From NCBI GenBank assembly GCA_037176725.1, contig JAZBRS010000013.1, forward strand, positions 6,203,001 through 6,267,000: a DNA stretch of 64,000 bases, in the 5' to 3' direction. Below the pieces are notes generated by a model. The model had not been told where the DNA came from and did not search any database. It saw only the letters and a list, made by a program, of their open reading frames with translations. The position numbers and the translations under genes are program-made. How positions within the stretch are numbered: the stretch's first letter is position 1; each line of letters starts with the position of its first letter. The stretch comes from Posidonia oceanica (taxonomy: Eukaryota > Streptophyta > Magnoliopsida > Alismatales > Posidoniaceae). Of the stretch, positions 23,351-35,352 are shown piece by piece.

Positions 23351-24716
23351 CTGGGAGCAACCATTGCGGATCCTTCATCCCACCTTTCGTACTCCCATCA
23401 CTTGCATGTTTCTGTTCCTCTTTTCGCCTTATCTCCCCCATACATCGCTTCATCCTACCTTCTGCATTTTTTTTTATCACGGCATTCCCCCACATTCCTT
23501 CTCTCATCTCCTTTACAATCATCATCGTCATCCCCTTTAATCATGCATCACTCCCTTGCCCGGTGATGAAAATCGGAAGTGCTTGCCTGCTCCGGAAGGA
23601 GTCTCCCGACCTCACCTGACACTACTTAGATGTCTTAGCTAGTGAGGGAGCCACTACTCAGTGAGCACGGGTGAAATGCCCAAACACCTAGGGACTTACA
23701 CTCGTAGAAAGATGCTAGGCTTTAGCCAGAAAGGAACACGTATCTATGCCCAGATGTATAAGAAAGGAAAGAAAGAGAAAGCCAAAAGTCAATACCCGAA
23801 GGCCCTAACCCCCACGGCTCAGAAGTCAGACACCCATTTCCTCTAGGGTAGGGATAGTGGAGACCTGCAAGCCTGAAAAAAAAAAAAAAAAAAGGGAAAA
23901 AAAAAGAATGATAAAAAAAAAGAGAAGAAAGAAAAACAACAAAAAAAGAGAATGATAGAAAACAAAAAAAAGAGAATGATAGAAAAGGAAAAGGAGAGGA
24001 ACAAAAGTCAAATCCCAAAAATGAAGGCAGGCAAGGTAATCCCGCACCTTTCACCTACCCCAGAGAAGAGTCAAAGTTTAGGCCAGGTCCTCCTTGTTTC
24101 CAAAATAGGAATGAGGAGAGCCCTGCACACCTACATCAAAAAAGAGGGAAAAGGTAGAAGTGAGTGTAAGTCCTTGAGAGTTTGGCATGGAGCCCGTCCT
24201 CTCTACACCACCACCAAACATCACCAACACCCTTTCCTGGAGTGCCACTGACAAGTTAAGAGTCTGAGTAGAGTCCAGTGAGTCAAGGACCGCCCCCTTC
24301 CGATACAGCAGGCACCAAAGCATTCCCAATGCTGAGGGCGAACTACACCAATCAAAAATCATGCATACATCTGCATTTCCAATCATCTCCCCTCCCTTTG
24401 ATCATTCCGCTTTGCAAGGCTTGCTTTGGCACTGAGACAGTACTCCTACTCAGCACGCGTTGGCATCATCGGGCTGCGATGACCCAGAACTCTTGCCGGT
24501 CCCCGCCCCGCGCCAACAGAATCCCTTTGCTTATATGTGTTTAGTTGCCATGATTTGAATGTTTACTGTTGGATGTGTTGAACTGTTTTACCAGCTTCAG
24601 AGTCTGCTTTCAATCAGTAATTATGTGCCTATATGAGATCTGATAATTCACAGTCTTGGTAACAGGTACCTGAAGATTTTGCGATAGCTGTCTGCCTACG
24701 TTCTGCAGTCTACGCA
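23351..24716 (+). other. Spacer after integrase in element C
   Basis: No gene seen. Includes a purine block at 23871-24000 with A-runs and AGAATGATA words, probably a simple-sequence expansion. The sequence before 24717 (TAACAG then GTACCTG) could be a splice acceptor for the extra ORF. Confidence 0.55.
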
Positions 24717-25919
24717 ATGGGTTTCCCCACTCTAGTGACCCCGGCACACTGTTTTGAGATCCTGCGAGAGTGGATCGGCAAGCTTACCAAAGATGACTGC
24801 GAGAAGCTGCGCCTATGGGGCATTCCAACCAAACTGCTGAAGGCTGCTGATGTAGAAGTGAGCCGCCATCTTCTGTGCGCTGCTGCAAGGTTCTGGAAAC
24901 CGGCACACCATGTCTTCCGTTTTAGCAGAACTGAACTGACACCCACACTGGAGGAAGTGCGCCGGATCTGTGGCTTTTCCAAGATCTTGGGGCCGCCCAT
25001 CTTCATGAGGCGTGACGGATACATTGCGGTCCTGAAACAGCTGACTGGGCTCTCTACTCGAAGTTGCTAGCAAAGACTGATTTGCACCAGCAGGCCCATG
25101 CCCCTACTTCGCCTAGCATATTTTGATAATACTGTGGAAAAGCGTGCTGAACTCGGAGATGAGCTGTGGCTCCGAGGATTTGTTACCCGTTTCCTAGGTG
25201 AGTTGGTCTTTACTCATGGTAAAGTGATGGTAGTCGTCGAGATCGCTGAAGTAGCACTCGTTGTGGTGACTCGACAGATAGACCTAGCACCGGTTGTTCT
25301 GGCAGAAACATACCACGGACTGGACCGCATCTCGCATCGCTGCCGCCACTTTCATGGTTACGGGGCACTTATTCAGGTTTGGCTAGTCGCACACACCGAG
25401 ATAGACCTTCTGTGCCCCCAGGTACACGCTTTCGAGGCCTACTGCAACAGCGGCCATGCCAAGACAGTCAAGAGCATCAAGGAAGAATATGAGAAGCTAT
25501 CGGAGCTGACAGATGACACAGTAACCTGGCGTATCATACCTTCCATGGCCGAACCATTCACTGTCTTCTTCAGCACACGCGACATGCGATTGATTGTACT
25601 ACCAGGATTCACCGCAGGTGTGGAATATCATCCTATCAGGGTCATGCACCAGTTCGGTTTCCAACAGGATGCCTTTGTCGACAGCACAGCACCTAGGCTC
25701 CTTCAAGCATATCCCCTCAGTACAACCGCCCCAACGAAGGAACTAGCCAATCTGATGCAGCATGGAGTGCGATCAACAGACATCGCGGCTACGAGAGGCA
25801 CAGGGTGTACTCCTGAGTACATCATCGAGGTGCAAGACCTCTGGCCCATCAATGAAATCCCGCCAAGCAGTCCCTTGTTCCCTGACTCTGGAAAATCAAA
25901 GAAGGCCCGAACCAGCTAG
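24717..25919 (+). pseudogene. Extra sense ORF of element C (PMD/DUF7745-like)
   Basis: Two open parts, 24717-25070 and 25098-25919, separated by a frame break near 25070. Features: an N-terminal helix with LREWIGKLTKDDCEKLRLWG, then RFWKPAHHVFRFSRTELTPT followed by LEEVRRICG. This is the W-P-x-x-H-x-F-x-F...E-x-T-x-T-L-E-E pattern typical of plant mobile domain and DUF7745 proteins as I recall them. Further on come VLAETYHGLDRIS and FHGYGALIQVWLVAHTE, also seen in such proteins. The C-terminus is basic. It lies on the same strand as pol, unlike the PMD-like genes of element D. Molecular function is unknown. Confidence 0.6.
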
Positions 25920-26381
25920 GGCCGTTATGCAGCTGCCGTTTAGTTTCCTTTCAAGTTATGTTGTATCTTTTGGCCTGCCACAGGCGTGTAATCAACAGTT
26001 CTATCAATGCAAAAGTGTTTTGTGCTGGCTGCTCGCATTTCAAAGCTGCTTAATGCATTCCATGTTCCTTACCAATCATATCCTAAGGCCCCTGGCCAGG
26101 CTTGTTGCCCACATGACGCAGGAAAGTCCTCAGCAATCAACCCAGACTCCAGGACCTCTGCAGACCCACGCCGTCAAATCCTGCTACCAGGCATCCCCAG
26201 CTGAGTCTCCGTCGGGCTGGTACCCCAAACTACTCATTTGACAAACACGTTAGTTTTGTCCATCCTTCGCTTTTCGATGCCAGGGATGCTTCGACTGACC
26301 CCTGGTATCATCCTGATACCAGGGGCATCTTTTCAGATGCCCTGCGGTATCTCATTCGTATCATCCCTTTATTTCCCCTTT
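25920..26381 (+). other. Spacer between extra ORF and tandem arrays in C
   Basis: No coding domain. Near 26270-26350 short inverted words appear (CCTGGTATCATCCTGATACCAGG is a hairpin around 26300), introducing the hairpin-based arrays that follow. Confidence 0.5.
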
Positions 26382-26680
26382 GCCGGCCAATAAGTCCGAT
26401 ATCTTATCATCTCTTTCCCTTTGCCGGTCGATAAGTCCGATATCTTATCATTCCTTTATCCCCTCTTTGCCGGCCGATAAGTCCGATATCTTATCACTCT
26501 ATTCTTTTATTCACTTGCCGGCCGATAAGTCCGATATCTTATCACCTCTTTCCCTTTGCCGGCCAATAAGTCCGATATCTTATCATTCCTTTATTCCCTC
26601 TTTGCCGGCCGATAAGTCTGATATCTTATCACCCCTTTCTCTTTGCCGGTCGATAAGTCCGATATCTTATCAATCCCTTT
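26382..26680 (+). repeat. Short-unit hairpin array, 7 copies
   Basis: Seven units of 41-48 bases, each with GCCGGYCRATAAGTCCGATA plus TCTTATCA and a CT-rich spacer. Each unit contains the inverted repeat GATAAG...CTTATC with an 8-base loop. Confidence 0.85.
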
Positions 26681-26710
26681 CTGATCAATCAATCAAGCAA
26701 TCAATCACTG

Positions 26711-27605
26711 CTCTTTCCGGTTGATAGGACCATAAACTATCATCTTGGGCTGATATCCAAAACTATCCCGCAGTTGTGTTATATGGCTGACATCCAGTAA
26801 CTGTCACTCGTAATTGCCCCTTTCCGGTTGATAGGACTGTAAACTATCATTCTTTGGCTGATGATCCAAAACTCATCCCGGGCTGATATCCAAAACTATC
26901 ACTGGCAATTACGTTATACGGCTGATATCCAGTAACTATTCCTTGCAATTGCTCTTTCCGGTTGATAGGACCGTAAACTATCATTCTCTGGCTGATGATC
27001 CAAAACTCATCCTAGGCTGATATCCAAAACTATCACTCGCAATTGCATTATACGGCTGATATCCAGTAACTATCACTCGCAAACACCCCTTCCGGTTGAT
27101 AGGACCCTAAACTATCATTCTCTGGCTAATGATCCAAAACTCATCCTAGGCTGATATCCAAAACTATCACGGGTTTGCGTTATACGGCTGATATCCAGTA
27201 ACTATCCCTCATAATTGCACCTTCCAGTTGATAGGACCGTAAACTATCATTCTTTGGCTGATGATCCAAAACTCATCCTGGGCTGATATCCAAAACTATC
27301 ACTCGCAATTATGTTATACGGCTGATATCCAGTAACTATCACTCATGGTTTGCCCTTTCCGGTTGATAGAACCGTAAACTATCACTTCTGGCTGATGATC
27401 CAAAACTCACCCTGGGCTGATATCCAAAACTATCACCTGCAACCATGTTATACGAGTGATATCCAGTAACTATCACTCACAACTGCACCTTCCGGTTGAT
27501 AAGACCGTAAACTATCGCTTCCGGTTGATAGGACCGTAAACTATCACTCTCGGCTGATGATCCGAAACTCATCCCCCCGGGCCGATAAGTCTGATAACTT
27601 ATCGC
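26711..27605 (+). repeat. Long-unit hairpin array, about 6 full and 2 partial copies
   Basis: Units are about 110-140 bases. Each contains several small inverted repeats in fixed order: TGATAG..CTATCA, GATGA..TCATC, TGATA..TATCA and again TGATA..TATC. The array ends near 27605 with GATAAGT..ACTTATC. It lies between pol and the 3' LTR, where Tat elements are known to carry hypervariable tandem repeats. Confidence 0.85.
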
Positions 27606-28174
27606 TTTCTTTGCGCAACTTCGTTCCAAAAGATGGAGCCCCGCATCCCTCCGTGCCAGGAGAGGGTCCCCCTCTCCCGTCGCACCTCTGTAGTTTTGGT
27701 TACCCCTTTTCTGGCGGTTCCAGCCGCCTTGCTTGCTTGCTCCCTCGGACGAGAACAAGCTGCCCCTTTTTCCCCTCCTTGTTGCGCAGGTTTGGACTTA
27801 CCGCCAAGTTCCGCGTCACGTTGCAGCTCCCCCTTTCAGCATCCTGTTGCATCAACTCTTCAGTTGCGCAACATCGCAAGCTAGTCTAAGCATCATCGGC
27901 ATCATCGGCATCATCAACATCATCCGCGTTGTATCGGCTTCCCCATCTATACTAACTCCACCACTAACTTTTGCATTGCATCAGCATTAGCATACATTGC
28001 ATACATTGCATTCCATGCATCCGCACCTGCACTTTGCATTGCGGCAACGATCTACGACGTTCGGTGCATCCGCCGAATAAGTGGCTCACACCGACAGCAA
28101 TCCTCTGCTCCCGTCGGTCAGATGGGGTGTCTCGTCAACCCTGAGCAGTGGCCTCGCTTCGCTTGACCTCACTC
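27606..28174 (+). other. 3' untranslated region of element C before the PPT
   Basis: No domain. Several overlapping open frames are low complexity. Contains CATCATCGG/CATTGCATA simple repeats at 27890-28020. Confidence 0.5.
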
Positions 28175-28187
28175 AGGGAGGGGCATC
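28175..28187 (+). other. Polypurine tract of element C
   Basis: AGGGAGGGGCATC immediately before the TG of the 3' LTR; nearly the same as the tract at 2611-2623 in element A. Confidence 0.8.
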
Positions 28188-31100
28188 TGTTGACACCCCA
28201 TTTTGACAGGCTGAATCGATTGGAATCTTCTGGTGGCTTCTGAACCCAAACCTAGGTCCAAACCCACACCTTTCCTTTCTTCTTTCCCCTCAAAACAAGC
28301 CCAAACTCAACCTAAGATTACACCCCTTTCCTGAACCCAAAAACTATCCAAAAACCATAGGGAAACTCACCCTTCCCAACTTAGCAAGCCTACCAAAAAG
28401 CTCTTAAAATTTCAAACCAAAACCACTCCCAAAAATCCTAGAAAACCTAGGTAAAACTACCCTTTTTCTACACCTCAAAACCCTTCTAAAACCTTCTCAA
28501 ATCCAAATCCAAACCCTTGGTCCAACACTAGGGACCATAGGCTACACACCCACCAAAATTCACCCCTTTTCAAAACCTCTAAACCCTCCTTTTGCCCAAA
28601 TTATCCTTTTCTCTCTCCTGGATTATTCTTTTCTCTCTCCTCTCTCTCTCCTGATTATCCTCATTCTTTTTCCCCCCTTTTCTCCCTCTTTTTTGCTTGG
28701 CTGTGGGCCCCCTTTGTGCTCCTATCCGTTCTCAATCTTATTCCTATTTTTATCTTATTTTTACCATTTTCTTTGATTTTCAAAAAATTATTTTCTTTCA
28801 ACTCCTCTCTTTCCTATTTATTCCTCCATTTCTCCCTTTTCCCCTCCTTTCGAATTTCCTCTTCATTTCTCTTACTAAACCCCTAAAAATCACTGAAAAA
28901 CCTTCAAAATCCTGAAACAAAAGGGAAACAAACCAAAACCCTAAGAAAAAAAATTAAAAAACATTAAACAAACAATTAAAAACCTAAACCTAACTAAATC
29001 CAACTAAAAAGGAAATTAAGAATGCAATCTAAAAAATACAAAACAAACAAAAGAAAATGCCATAAAATCAAGTAAAAAATCAAAATATAATCAAAACAAA
29101 CCAAAAGTAAAAACCTCATTAAAAATGATCAAAAACAAATCCTAAAAAAGAAGAAAACAATCGAAAATACTAAGACAAGTAATTAAGAAAAACCTAACTT
29201 AATAAACCTAAAAGAAGCAATTAGAAAACTTCAAAACAATTTAATTGAAAAGGAAAAAGCTTAACAAGAAAAACTTAACTAAAAAATTACTAAAAGAATT
29301 TAACAAACAAAATCAAAAAGCAATTTAAAAAGGACTTAAGAAAAACTAAAATCAAAAAACCCAAAACTCCACCTAACTAATTAAAAAACAACCCATTAAA
29401 AAGGCCTAATTAAAAACCCCAACTTAACAAGGAAAAACTTAACAAGGAAAACTTAACTAAAAAAACAATTAAAAAGGTTAACAAACATTTAAACCAAATC
29501 AAAACAATTTAAACAAAACTTAAATCCTAAAAACTTAAATCAAAGCTAAAACTCTTTCTAACCCTGATTAACTTAAAAACAATGTTTAAAAACCTAATTA
29601 AAGATCCTAACTTAAAAACAACCACCCTAAATTGTTTTCAAAACTTTTCATCTTTTTTCTATTTTTATTTTAATTTTTCTTTCCTTCCTTCCCCTCCTTT
29701 CTTTCTTCTTCCTTATTTTTTTTTCTCTTTTCCAATTTTTCTGGTCCGGCCCAAATCCCCTCTCCTCCTTCCTTTCTTTTTAATTCCTTTTCTCCCGCGC
29801 GTAGACAAGGCCTGGCCCACGCCTGCAAACCTCCTCCTTCCCTCCTTCTTCCTCTCCTTCTCCTCCCTCTAGTTTTTTTTCTTCTTTTTTATCTGCCAAC
29901 TACCTCCTGGGATCGACAGCACATCGTCCTCTCCTGGCCGTCCCTGCGCGCCGCACGTCGTCTGCCCAGGCCGAGCCGGCGTGCGCCGCTCTCCTCCCGT
30001 GCACCCTACAACCTCCTGCCATCACCTCTCCGAGCAATTAATGGAAGCCGAACCTGCAGATCAAAACCCAGCAAAACCAGCTCCAGAAGATACCAGAGAG
30101 GACGACCCTTCACTGCCCAGATCCTCCACGCTCTTCCTTGTGCAATCCCCAGCCGGAGAGAACCCAGAAATCCACCCTCTTCCACTGCCAAAAACCAGCA
30201 TCTTCCTCCTCTTCCATTCGATCTAATCCAGAGCCTCCAACACCCAGCAAATCCCTCCGAATTCCTCCCCCAAATCCACCCAAACTTCCAACATCCAGCT
30301 CCTTCACTCCACAGCCAAATCCATCCCAGAATCACCCCGCAACTCTTCCATTTTCCCCACAGAACCCAACTCCCACTTCCTCTGAAATTCCCGACACCAC
30401 AAGCCTCCATTTCGTCCCAAATTCCAGCACCCAATTCTTTGAAACACCAGCTTTCTAACACACCTAAGCTTCACCTTCAACCCTCACCACAGATCAGACC
30501 AACCATTACAAACACCTGCCACACTTTCTGATCCAGAAATCCACCATCAGCAAACTCCCTCTCCAGCAATCCACGACCCAACCTAAACCCTTCCACACAC
30601 TCACTGAGGTTCCAGAAGTCCACCGGCAACCTCCACTCGAACCAAAGAGCAGCAGACATCCGCCCCCACCTCCGACTGTCAGCAGTACACCCAAATTTGC
30701 CGCTTCTGCCTCCGGCCATCAAAGCTTCGCTCCAACCAATCAGGAAGCACCGGAGGACCACATGGAGTAATTCCAGACGATCGCGAGCTGCCGACGACGC
30801 TTCCATCAACTGGACGAACCTCGCCGGCATCTGCAGAACCCACCTACGTCGGGGGGACTCTCCGGACGCCAAACCAGGTATTTTTCTTCACCGTTAATCT
30901 CGTTCTCTCTTCCTTCTGCTTCTCCGCCCCTTAGAATGGGGTTTCCCTTCTCGCGTCGGTTCAGCACCGACGCTGACTCGTCTTCTCCGGTGAGCTCCGA
31001 GCTCGCCTCGTCGCTCCGGCCTGCAGAACGCCCCTCCGTTGATCACCCGAGCTCCACGCAGCCTCTAGGAGAACAAGCCAGCCCTCAGAATCTTCCGATG

Positions 31101-34100
31101 TCGCGCCGATCGTCTGGACTGCTTCAAAACGTCCTGCAAATCTCCGTCGTCTTCTCCGGCCAGCTTTAGGCCACGTCACCGCCCGCCGACATTGCTCCAG
31201 CCTCCGCGCAGCTCTAGAGCAACCCGTCGCCGCATCTGCGCCTCTCCAGCACCCCGCATTCCTCTTCTCCGGCTACTAGTAGCGCTCTGCTACAGTGGCT
31301 CCTTTTCTTCATTTCACTGTGCTGTTATTTTTGCTTAGCATGCATATTTTACCGTAAATTGCATTTTTACCTTACGTTCTTATTTTATTGCTTTCCAGTC
31401 CTGCCATCGTTTATGATTCATTTAATTCTGAACATAAATCTTATGAAATTGCATGAAAAACCCAAAAAATCAACTAATTGCGTGTCAGTCCTGCCACAGT
31501 GTTTCTCTTCAGTGTTTCCTTTAAATTCCAGTCCTCTTGTTTTATATTATTGCATGTTAGCCCTACTGATATTAATCTGATTTAATGCTTATATTTTACC
31601 TTGCTATATTGCATTTCTGGCCCCTGTTGCTGTTCTTATTTGCAATTTAATCCTCTGATCTGCTAACTTAGGTTTTATTTTTCACTTTTTCTTACTGCAT
31701 TGCATCATTTCCCTCATATTATCTGATTCTTGCATATAGGTCCTTCATCAATGCACATCATGCATTTAAATGCTTATTTTGCTTATAAAATTGCATTTTT
31801 GACCCCGCATGTTTGAAAAATTGCACATAGGCCCCTGTTTGCTTTCCCAGACCACTCAGACCCCTGTTTTGCTGGAAAGTTGCATTTCAGACCCTGTTGA
31901 TTTCAAAATTGCATGCCGATTTACCATTCGATTTCCAAAGCTTGCTCTGATGCATGGCTACCCTGAAAATTTGCATTTTGAACCCTGCATTTTGTAAAAT
32001 TGCATTCAGGCCCTCCGCTTCCCAAAAACCTTGCATAAAAGCCTCTAACCTTTCAAAATCCTTGCATTCAGACCCCCATCTTTTCAAAATTGCATGTAAG
32101 TCCCCAGTTTTCTGAAAAATCATCCCTAAGTCTTTTCTTGCATTCTGCATGCATTGCATTCATGCATTGCATTCATGCATTCTTACATCTGGCATCTCTC
32201 GCACACACCTGAGCACTCTTAGCTCCCATTTACGTGGGAGGACCTGTTTTGCACACCCTTATGCCCCTTTTACACTTAGATCTTATCTTTTCCCCTGTTC
32301 TGGCCTCCTGCCTTGAAGTCTGGATATCTTCAGATCCGGCCGTTGGATCTTCTCAACTAAGCTACCTAGGCGACCCCGGCGGAGTACTCTTCAGCATGGA
32401 CCAATCAGATTTCAGATCAGGCATCAGATTTCTAAGGTAAGTCCTCTCGAACTTCGGCAGCATCTTTTGCATATCATTCGCATTGCATGGCTTTTACACG
32501 CTCTATTTCGTCCGTTTTTCGCACCGTTTTGCGTGCCGCTTTGTTTCTTGCACCGTTTTGCGTGCCGCTTTGTTTCTCGCACCGATTTGCATGCCGCTTT
32601 GTTTCTCACACCGATTTGCGTGCCGCTTTGTTACTCGCACAGTTTTGCGTGTCCGACTTTGTTTCTTGCACTATTTTGCGTGTCCGACTTTGTTTCTTGC
32701 ACCGTTTCGCGTGCCGCTTTGTTTCTTGCACCATTTTGCATGCCGCTTTGTTTCTCACGCCGTTTTGCGTGCCCGACTTTGTTTCTTGCACCATTTCGCG
32801 TGCCGCTTTGTTTCTTGCGCCGTTTTGCGTGCCCGACTTTGTTTCTTGCACTGTTTTGCGTGCCGCTTTGTTTCTCGCACTGTTTTGTGTGCTGCTTTGT
32901 TTCTCGCACCTATTTGCATGCCGCTTTGTTTCTTGCACCGTTTTGCGTGCTGCTTTGTTTCTCGCACCGTTTTGCGTGTCGCTTTGTTTCTCGCACCTAT
33001 TTGCGTGCTGCTTTGTTTCTTGCACTGTTTTGCGTGTCGCTTTGTTTCTCACACCGATTTGCATGCCGCTTTGTTTCTTGCACTGTTTTGCGTGCCCGAC
33101 TTTGTTTCTTGCACCGTTTCGCGTGCCGCTTTGTTTCTTGCACAATTTTGCATGCCGCTTTGTTTCTCGCGCCGTTTTGCGTGCCCGACTTTGTTTCTTG
33201 CACCGTTTCACGTGTCGCTTTGTTTCTTGCACTATTTTGCATGCCGCTTTGTTTCTTACGCCGTTTTGCGTGCTCGACTATGTTTCTTGCACCGTTTTGC
33301 CTGCCTGCTTTGTTTCTTGCACCATTTTGCGTGCCGACTTCGTTTCTTGCACTGTTTCACGTTCTTGCGCCGTTTTGCGTACCGACTTTGTTTCTCGCAC
33401 CGTTCTGCCTTCTCGTTTTGTTTCTTGCACTGTTTTAGGTCTTACCTCGTTTCTTGTATCGTTTTGCGTGTTGACTTCGCTTCTCGCACCATTTTACGCG
33501 TTTTACGTTGTTTCCTCTCGCATGTCGCCCGCATTGCCTGTTTTCACCGCTATTTTGTTTTATCGCCTGCATTTGCATATAGGGCAGTGATGCTTACTAC
33601 CTGGAGTTCTCACGAGCCAGGTTTCGCCCGTTTCGGAACATAGGTAGCGTTGCTGAGCGCTTAGACTGCACGTTTACTTTCTTGCATAGCATTCCATCAC
33701 TTAGAGCACACCTTTGAGCATTTAGATAGGCATTCATTGGCACTTAGGCATTCAAAGTCTGCATTTCCCTGCGTATGCGAGCGTAAGCCTAGAAAGACCG
33801 ATTCTCGGGCATGTCAGGGGTGCCTAACACCTTCCCCGCACGTAACAGGAATCCTTGCCCTCTCTCTTGGCCCGTAATGACCATATTGCTCTTATCCTAG
33901 GCACGAGTCACATCATTTGCATTCATTTGCATCTCATTTCTTTTGCATTGCCTTGAAATTACATCTTTTGCTTGGCTTTGCGTGGTTATTCACGCATTTC
34001 CCCGATTTTCCTTGTCTCCCGATCTAATAGACTTGGTGGCGACTCCGATTTTGTCTTATCTTCTTCTTTTCTTCCCCTTTTCCCTTTTTTAAATGTTTTC

Positions 34101-34165
34101 GAGTTAAGTCTTCTTCTCGGACTTAGCCGCTAATAGTAACCCTGATTCTGATTGGGATTACTACA
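28188..34165 (+). repeat. 3' LTR of element C
   Basis: Starts TGTTGACACCCC and ends GGATTACTACA. It matches 7111-13226 throughout. The main length difference is in the 30-base array (32511-33513), which is 178 bases shorter between the same flanking words than in the left LTR, about six units. Small indels occur near 31100 and 32155. Confidence 0.92.
32511..33513 (+). repeat. 30-base tandem array in 3' LTR of C
   Basis: Same unit as in the left LTR (core CCGTTTTGCGTGCCGCTTTG), about 34 units. The open frames of 323-386 codons across it are a repeat artefact. Confidence 0.85.
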
Positions 34166-34170
34166 GCAGG
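34166..34170 (+). repeat. Target site duplication of element C, right copy
   Basis: GCAGG, identical to 7106-7110. Confidence 0.9.
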
Positions 34171-34570
34171 GGATGTTGTTGAGGGTCAGGAGCAAGAGTG
34201 AATTGTACTATGGATTTTGTGATGTAATATGTATCCAGTACTTTTCCCTAATAATGTATGTGTGGTTTGTTGTTGTGTTGTGCTATACCAGGTTCTTTTC
34301 TTGTGGCTGGTAATATGGCCAGAATTTTGTTTGACTCAGGGAGTTCTTACTCATTTATATCTGAGTCATTTGTAGCTGAGATTGGCATGAGACCAGCAAG
34401 ATTAGCATTTCATGTTGATGTGCTGACTCCTTTAGGGGAGCACAGCCTGGTATAGAAGTTTTTGAGGTCCATTGATGTGAAGCTAGGAGAGATGAACTTT
34501 GAGGCCAGTCTTATAATTATGGACATGCAGGAGTATGATGTCATACTAGGGATGGACTGGCTAGCGCAGT
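34171..34570 (+). pseudogene. gag end and protease of element B
   Basis: The gag frame continues from 7110 for ten codons to a TGA at 34199. After a 92-base interruption with GT...AG-like ends, the protease follows from 34291: GSFLVAGNMARILFDSGSSY followed by SFIS, then MQEYDVILGMDWLAQL. This is the DSG active site and GMDWL motif of gypsy proteases. A TAG lies at about 34455. The frame is cut at 34570, directly after the MDWL motif, where the LTR of element D begins. Confidence 0.85.
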
Positions 34571-35223
34571 TGTGGATACGGGGTTTTGGAGGAGAGAACT
34601 TTGTTTCGTTTCTTTTACTTTCTCGAGGTCCCCTTTTGTTGTATCCAACTTTGCCACTCCACGTATGAGGAAGTTGGTGTGATTGCCACACCAGGTTTGC
34701 TTTTATCGGCCCTCAAAATGCCTTGGGGAGATTGATCGGAGTAGGTTCAGCTACCTTGGGACAACGCCGGCGTTGCCCAAGGGTGCTCGTGCTTTGGTGA
34801 GTTCCTTCTTCTTTTTCTTCCTTGCAAAACAATGTTAGAGATCCAGATTATTATGGTATAGTAAATTATCCCAAAATAAAACTAAAAACCAACATAAACA
34901 AATCAGAGAAGTACTTACCTAAGGGGTTTTATCCCCCTCGTTGCAACTAAATATGAGTATGCCTAGCTACAACAATATGTAAAATGACATGCGATATGTA
35001 AAAATACTAAGGAAGAAAACCCCTTTTAATCTAAGAAATGTGATGTGTTGACGTGACGTGGTTGGAGAAAGAAGAAGGCTAGCTCTTTGGCTCTCTCTTT
35101 CTCTCCAATTTCTCTCTTCAAATTCGTGTCTCTCTCAATTTTGATTTTTGGTCTTCCCCCACTCCAAAAATTTGTCCTTTCTCCCAAATCCCCCGTCCTC
35201 TCTCAAGGTTGAGGGTACCCCTA

Positions 35224-35231
35224 CTTTTATA
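35224..35231 (-). promoter_or_regulatory. TATA box of D 3' LTR
   Basis: Minus strand CTTCTATAAAAGTAGGGG. The equivalent in the solo LTR is at 54498-54505 with CTTCTATAAAAGCAGGGG, so it is conserved between copies. Confidence 0.7.
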
Positions 35232-35324
35232 GAAGCTGGGGAAGAACAAAATGGTGTCAAAGGGAGCCAACTCAGCAAAGTTTTCAAAACAGAAATGTTA
35301 GACGCGTATATCTCTGCTTTCAAC

Positions 35325-35352
35325 GTTAGACGCTGGGAAACCAGCGTCTAAC
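35325..35352. promoter_or_regulatory. Perfect 12-base hairpin upstream of the D LTR TATA box
   Basis: GTTAGACGCTGG faces CCAGCGTCTAAC across the 4-base loop GAAA. It lies about 95 bases upstream of the TATA box in the element's orientation. A related pair, GTTAAACG facing CGTTTAAC, lies at 35794-35821. The same word family recurs upstream of each cargo gene. Confidence 0.75.

Larger units (their letters stand above)
7111..34165 (+). mobile_element. Element C: complete Ogre-like (Tat) LTR retrotransposon, about 27 kb
   Basis: Two matching LTRs (6,116 and 5,978 bases), a 5-bp target duplication, tRNA primer site, gag-protease-G-patch-RT-RNase H-second RNase H-integrase order and a polypurine tract. 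Giant size, the second RNase H and a long repeat-filled 3' region point to the Tat lineage, Ogre-like. Hand comparison of the first 490 bases of the LTRs gave about 13 differences, so the insertion is moderately young. Frameshifts and stops in every domain mean it cannot move by itself now. An extra sense ORF lies between integrase and the 3' LTR. Confidence 0.9.
5441..34570 (+). mobile_element. Element B: Tekay/Del-like gypsy fragment, split by C and cut by D
   Basis: B supplies LTR end, PBS and gag on the left of C (to 7110) and the end of gag plus a protease on the right of C (34171-34570). Deleting C and one copy of GCAGG leaves the gag frame open across the junction for ten codons, so C inserted into B. 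B then stops inside its protease, where element D's LTR begins. No B reverse transcriptase, integrase or 3' LTR is visible, so the rest was deleted or lies outside the window. Confidence 0.75.

Noticed and set aside
23871..24000. Poly-A tail of a retroposon (SINE or LINE)
   Set aside because: No SINE promoter boxes or LINE domain upstream and no target duplication seen; better explained as simple-sequence expansion.
32467..33643. Open frames of 323-386 codons
   Set aside because: Same array in the right LTR of element C.
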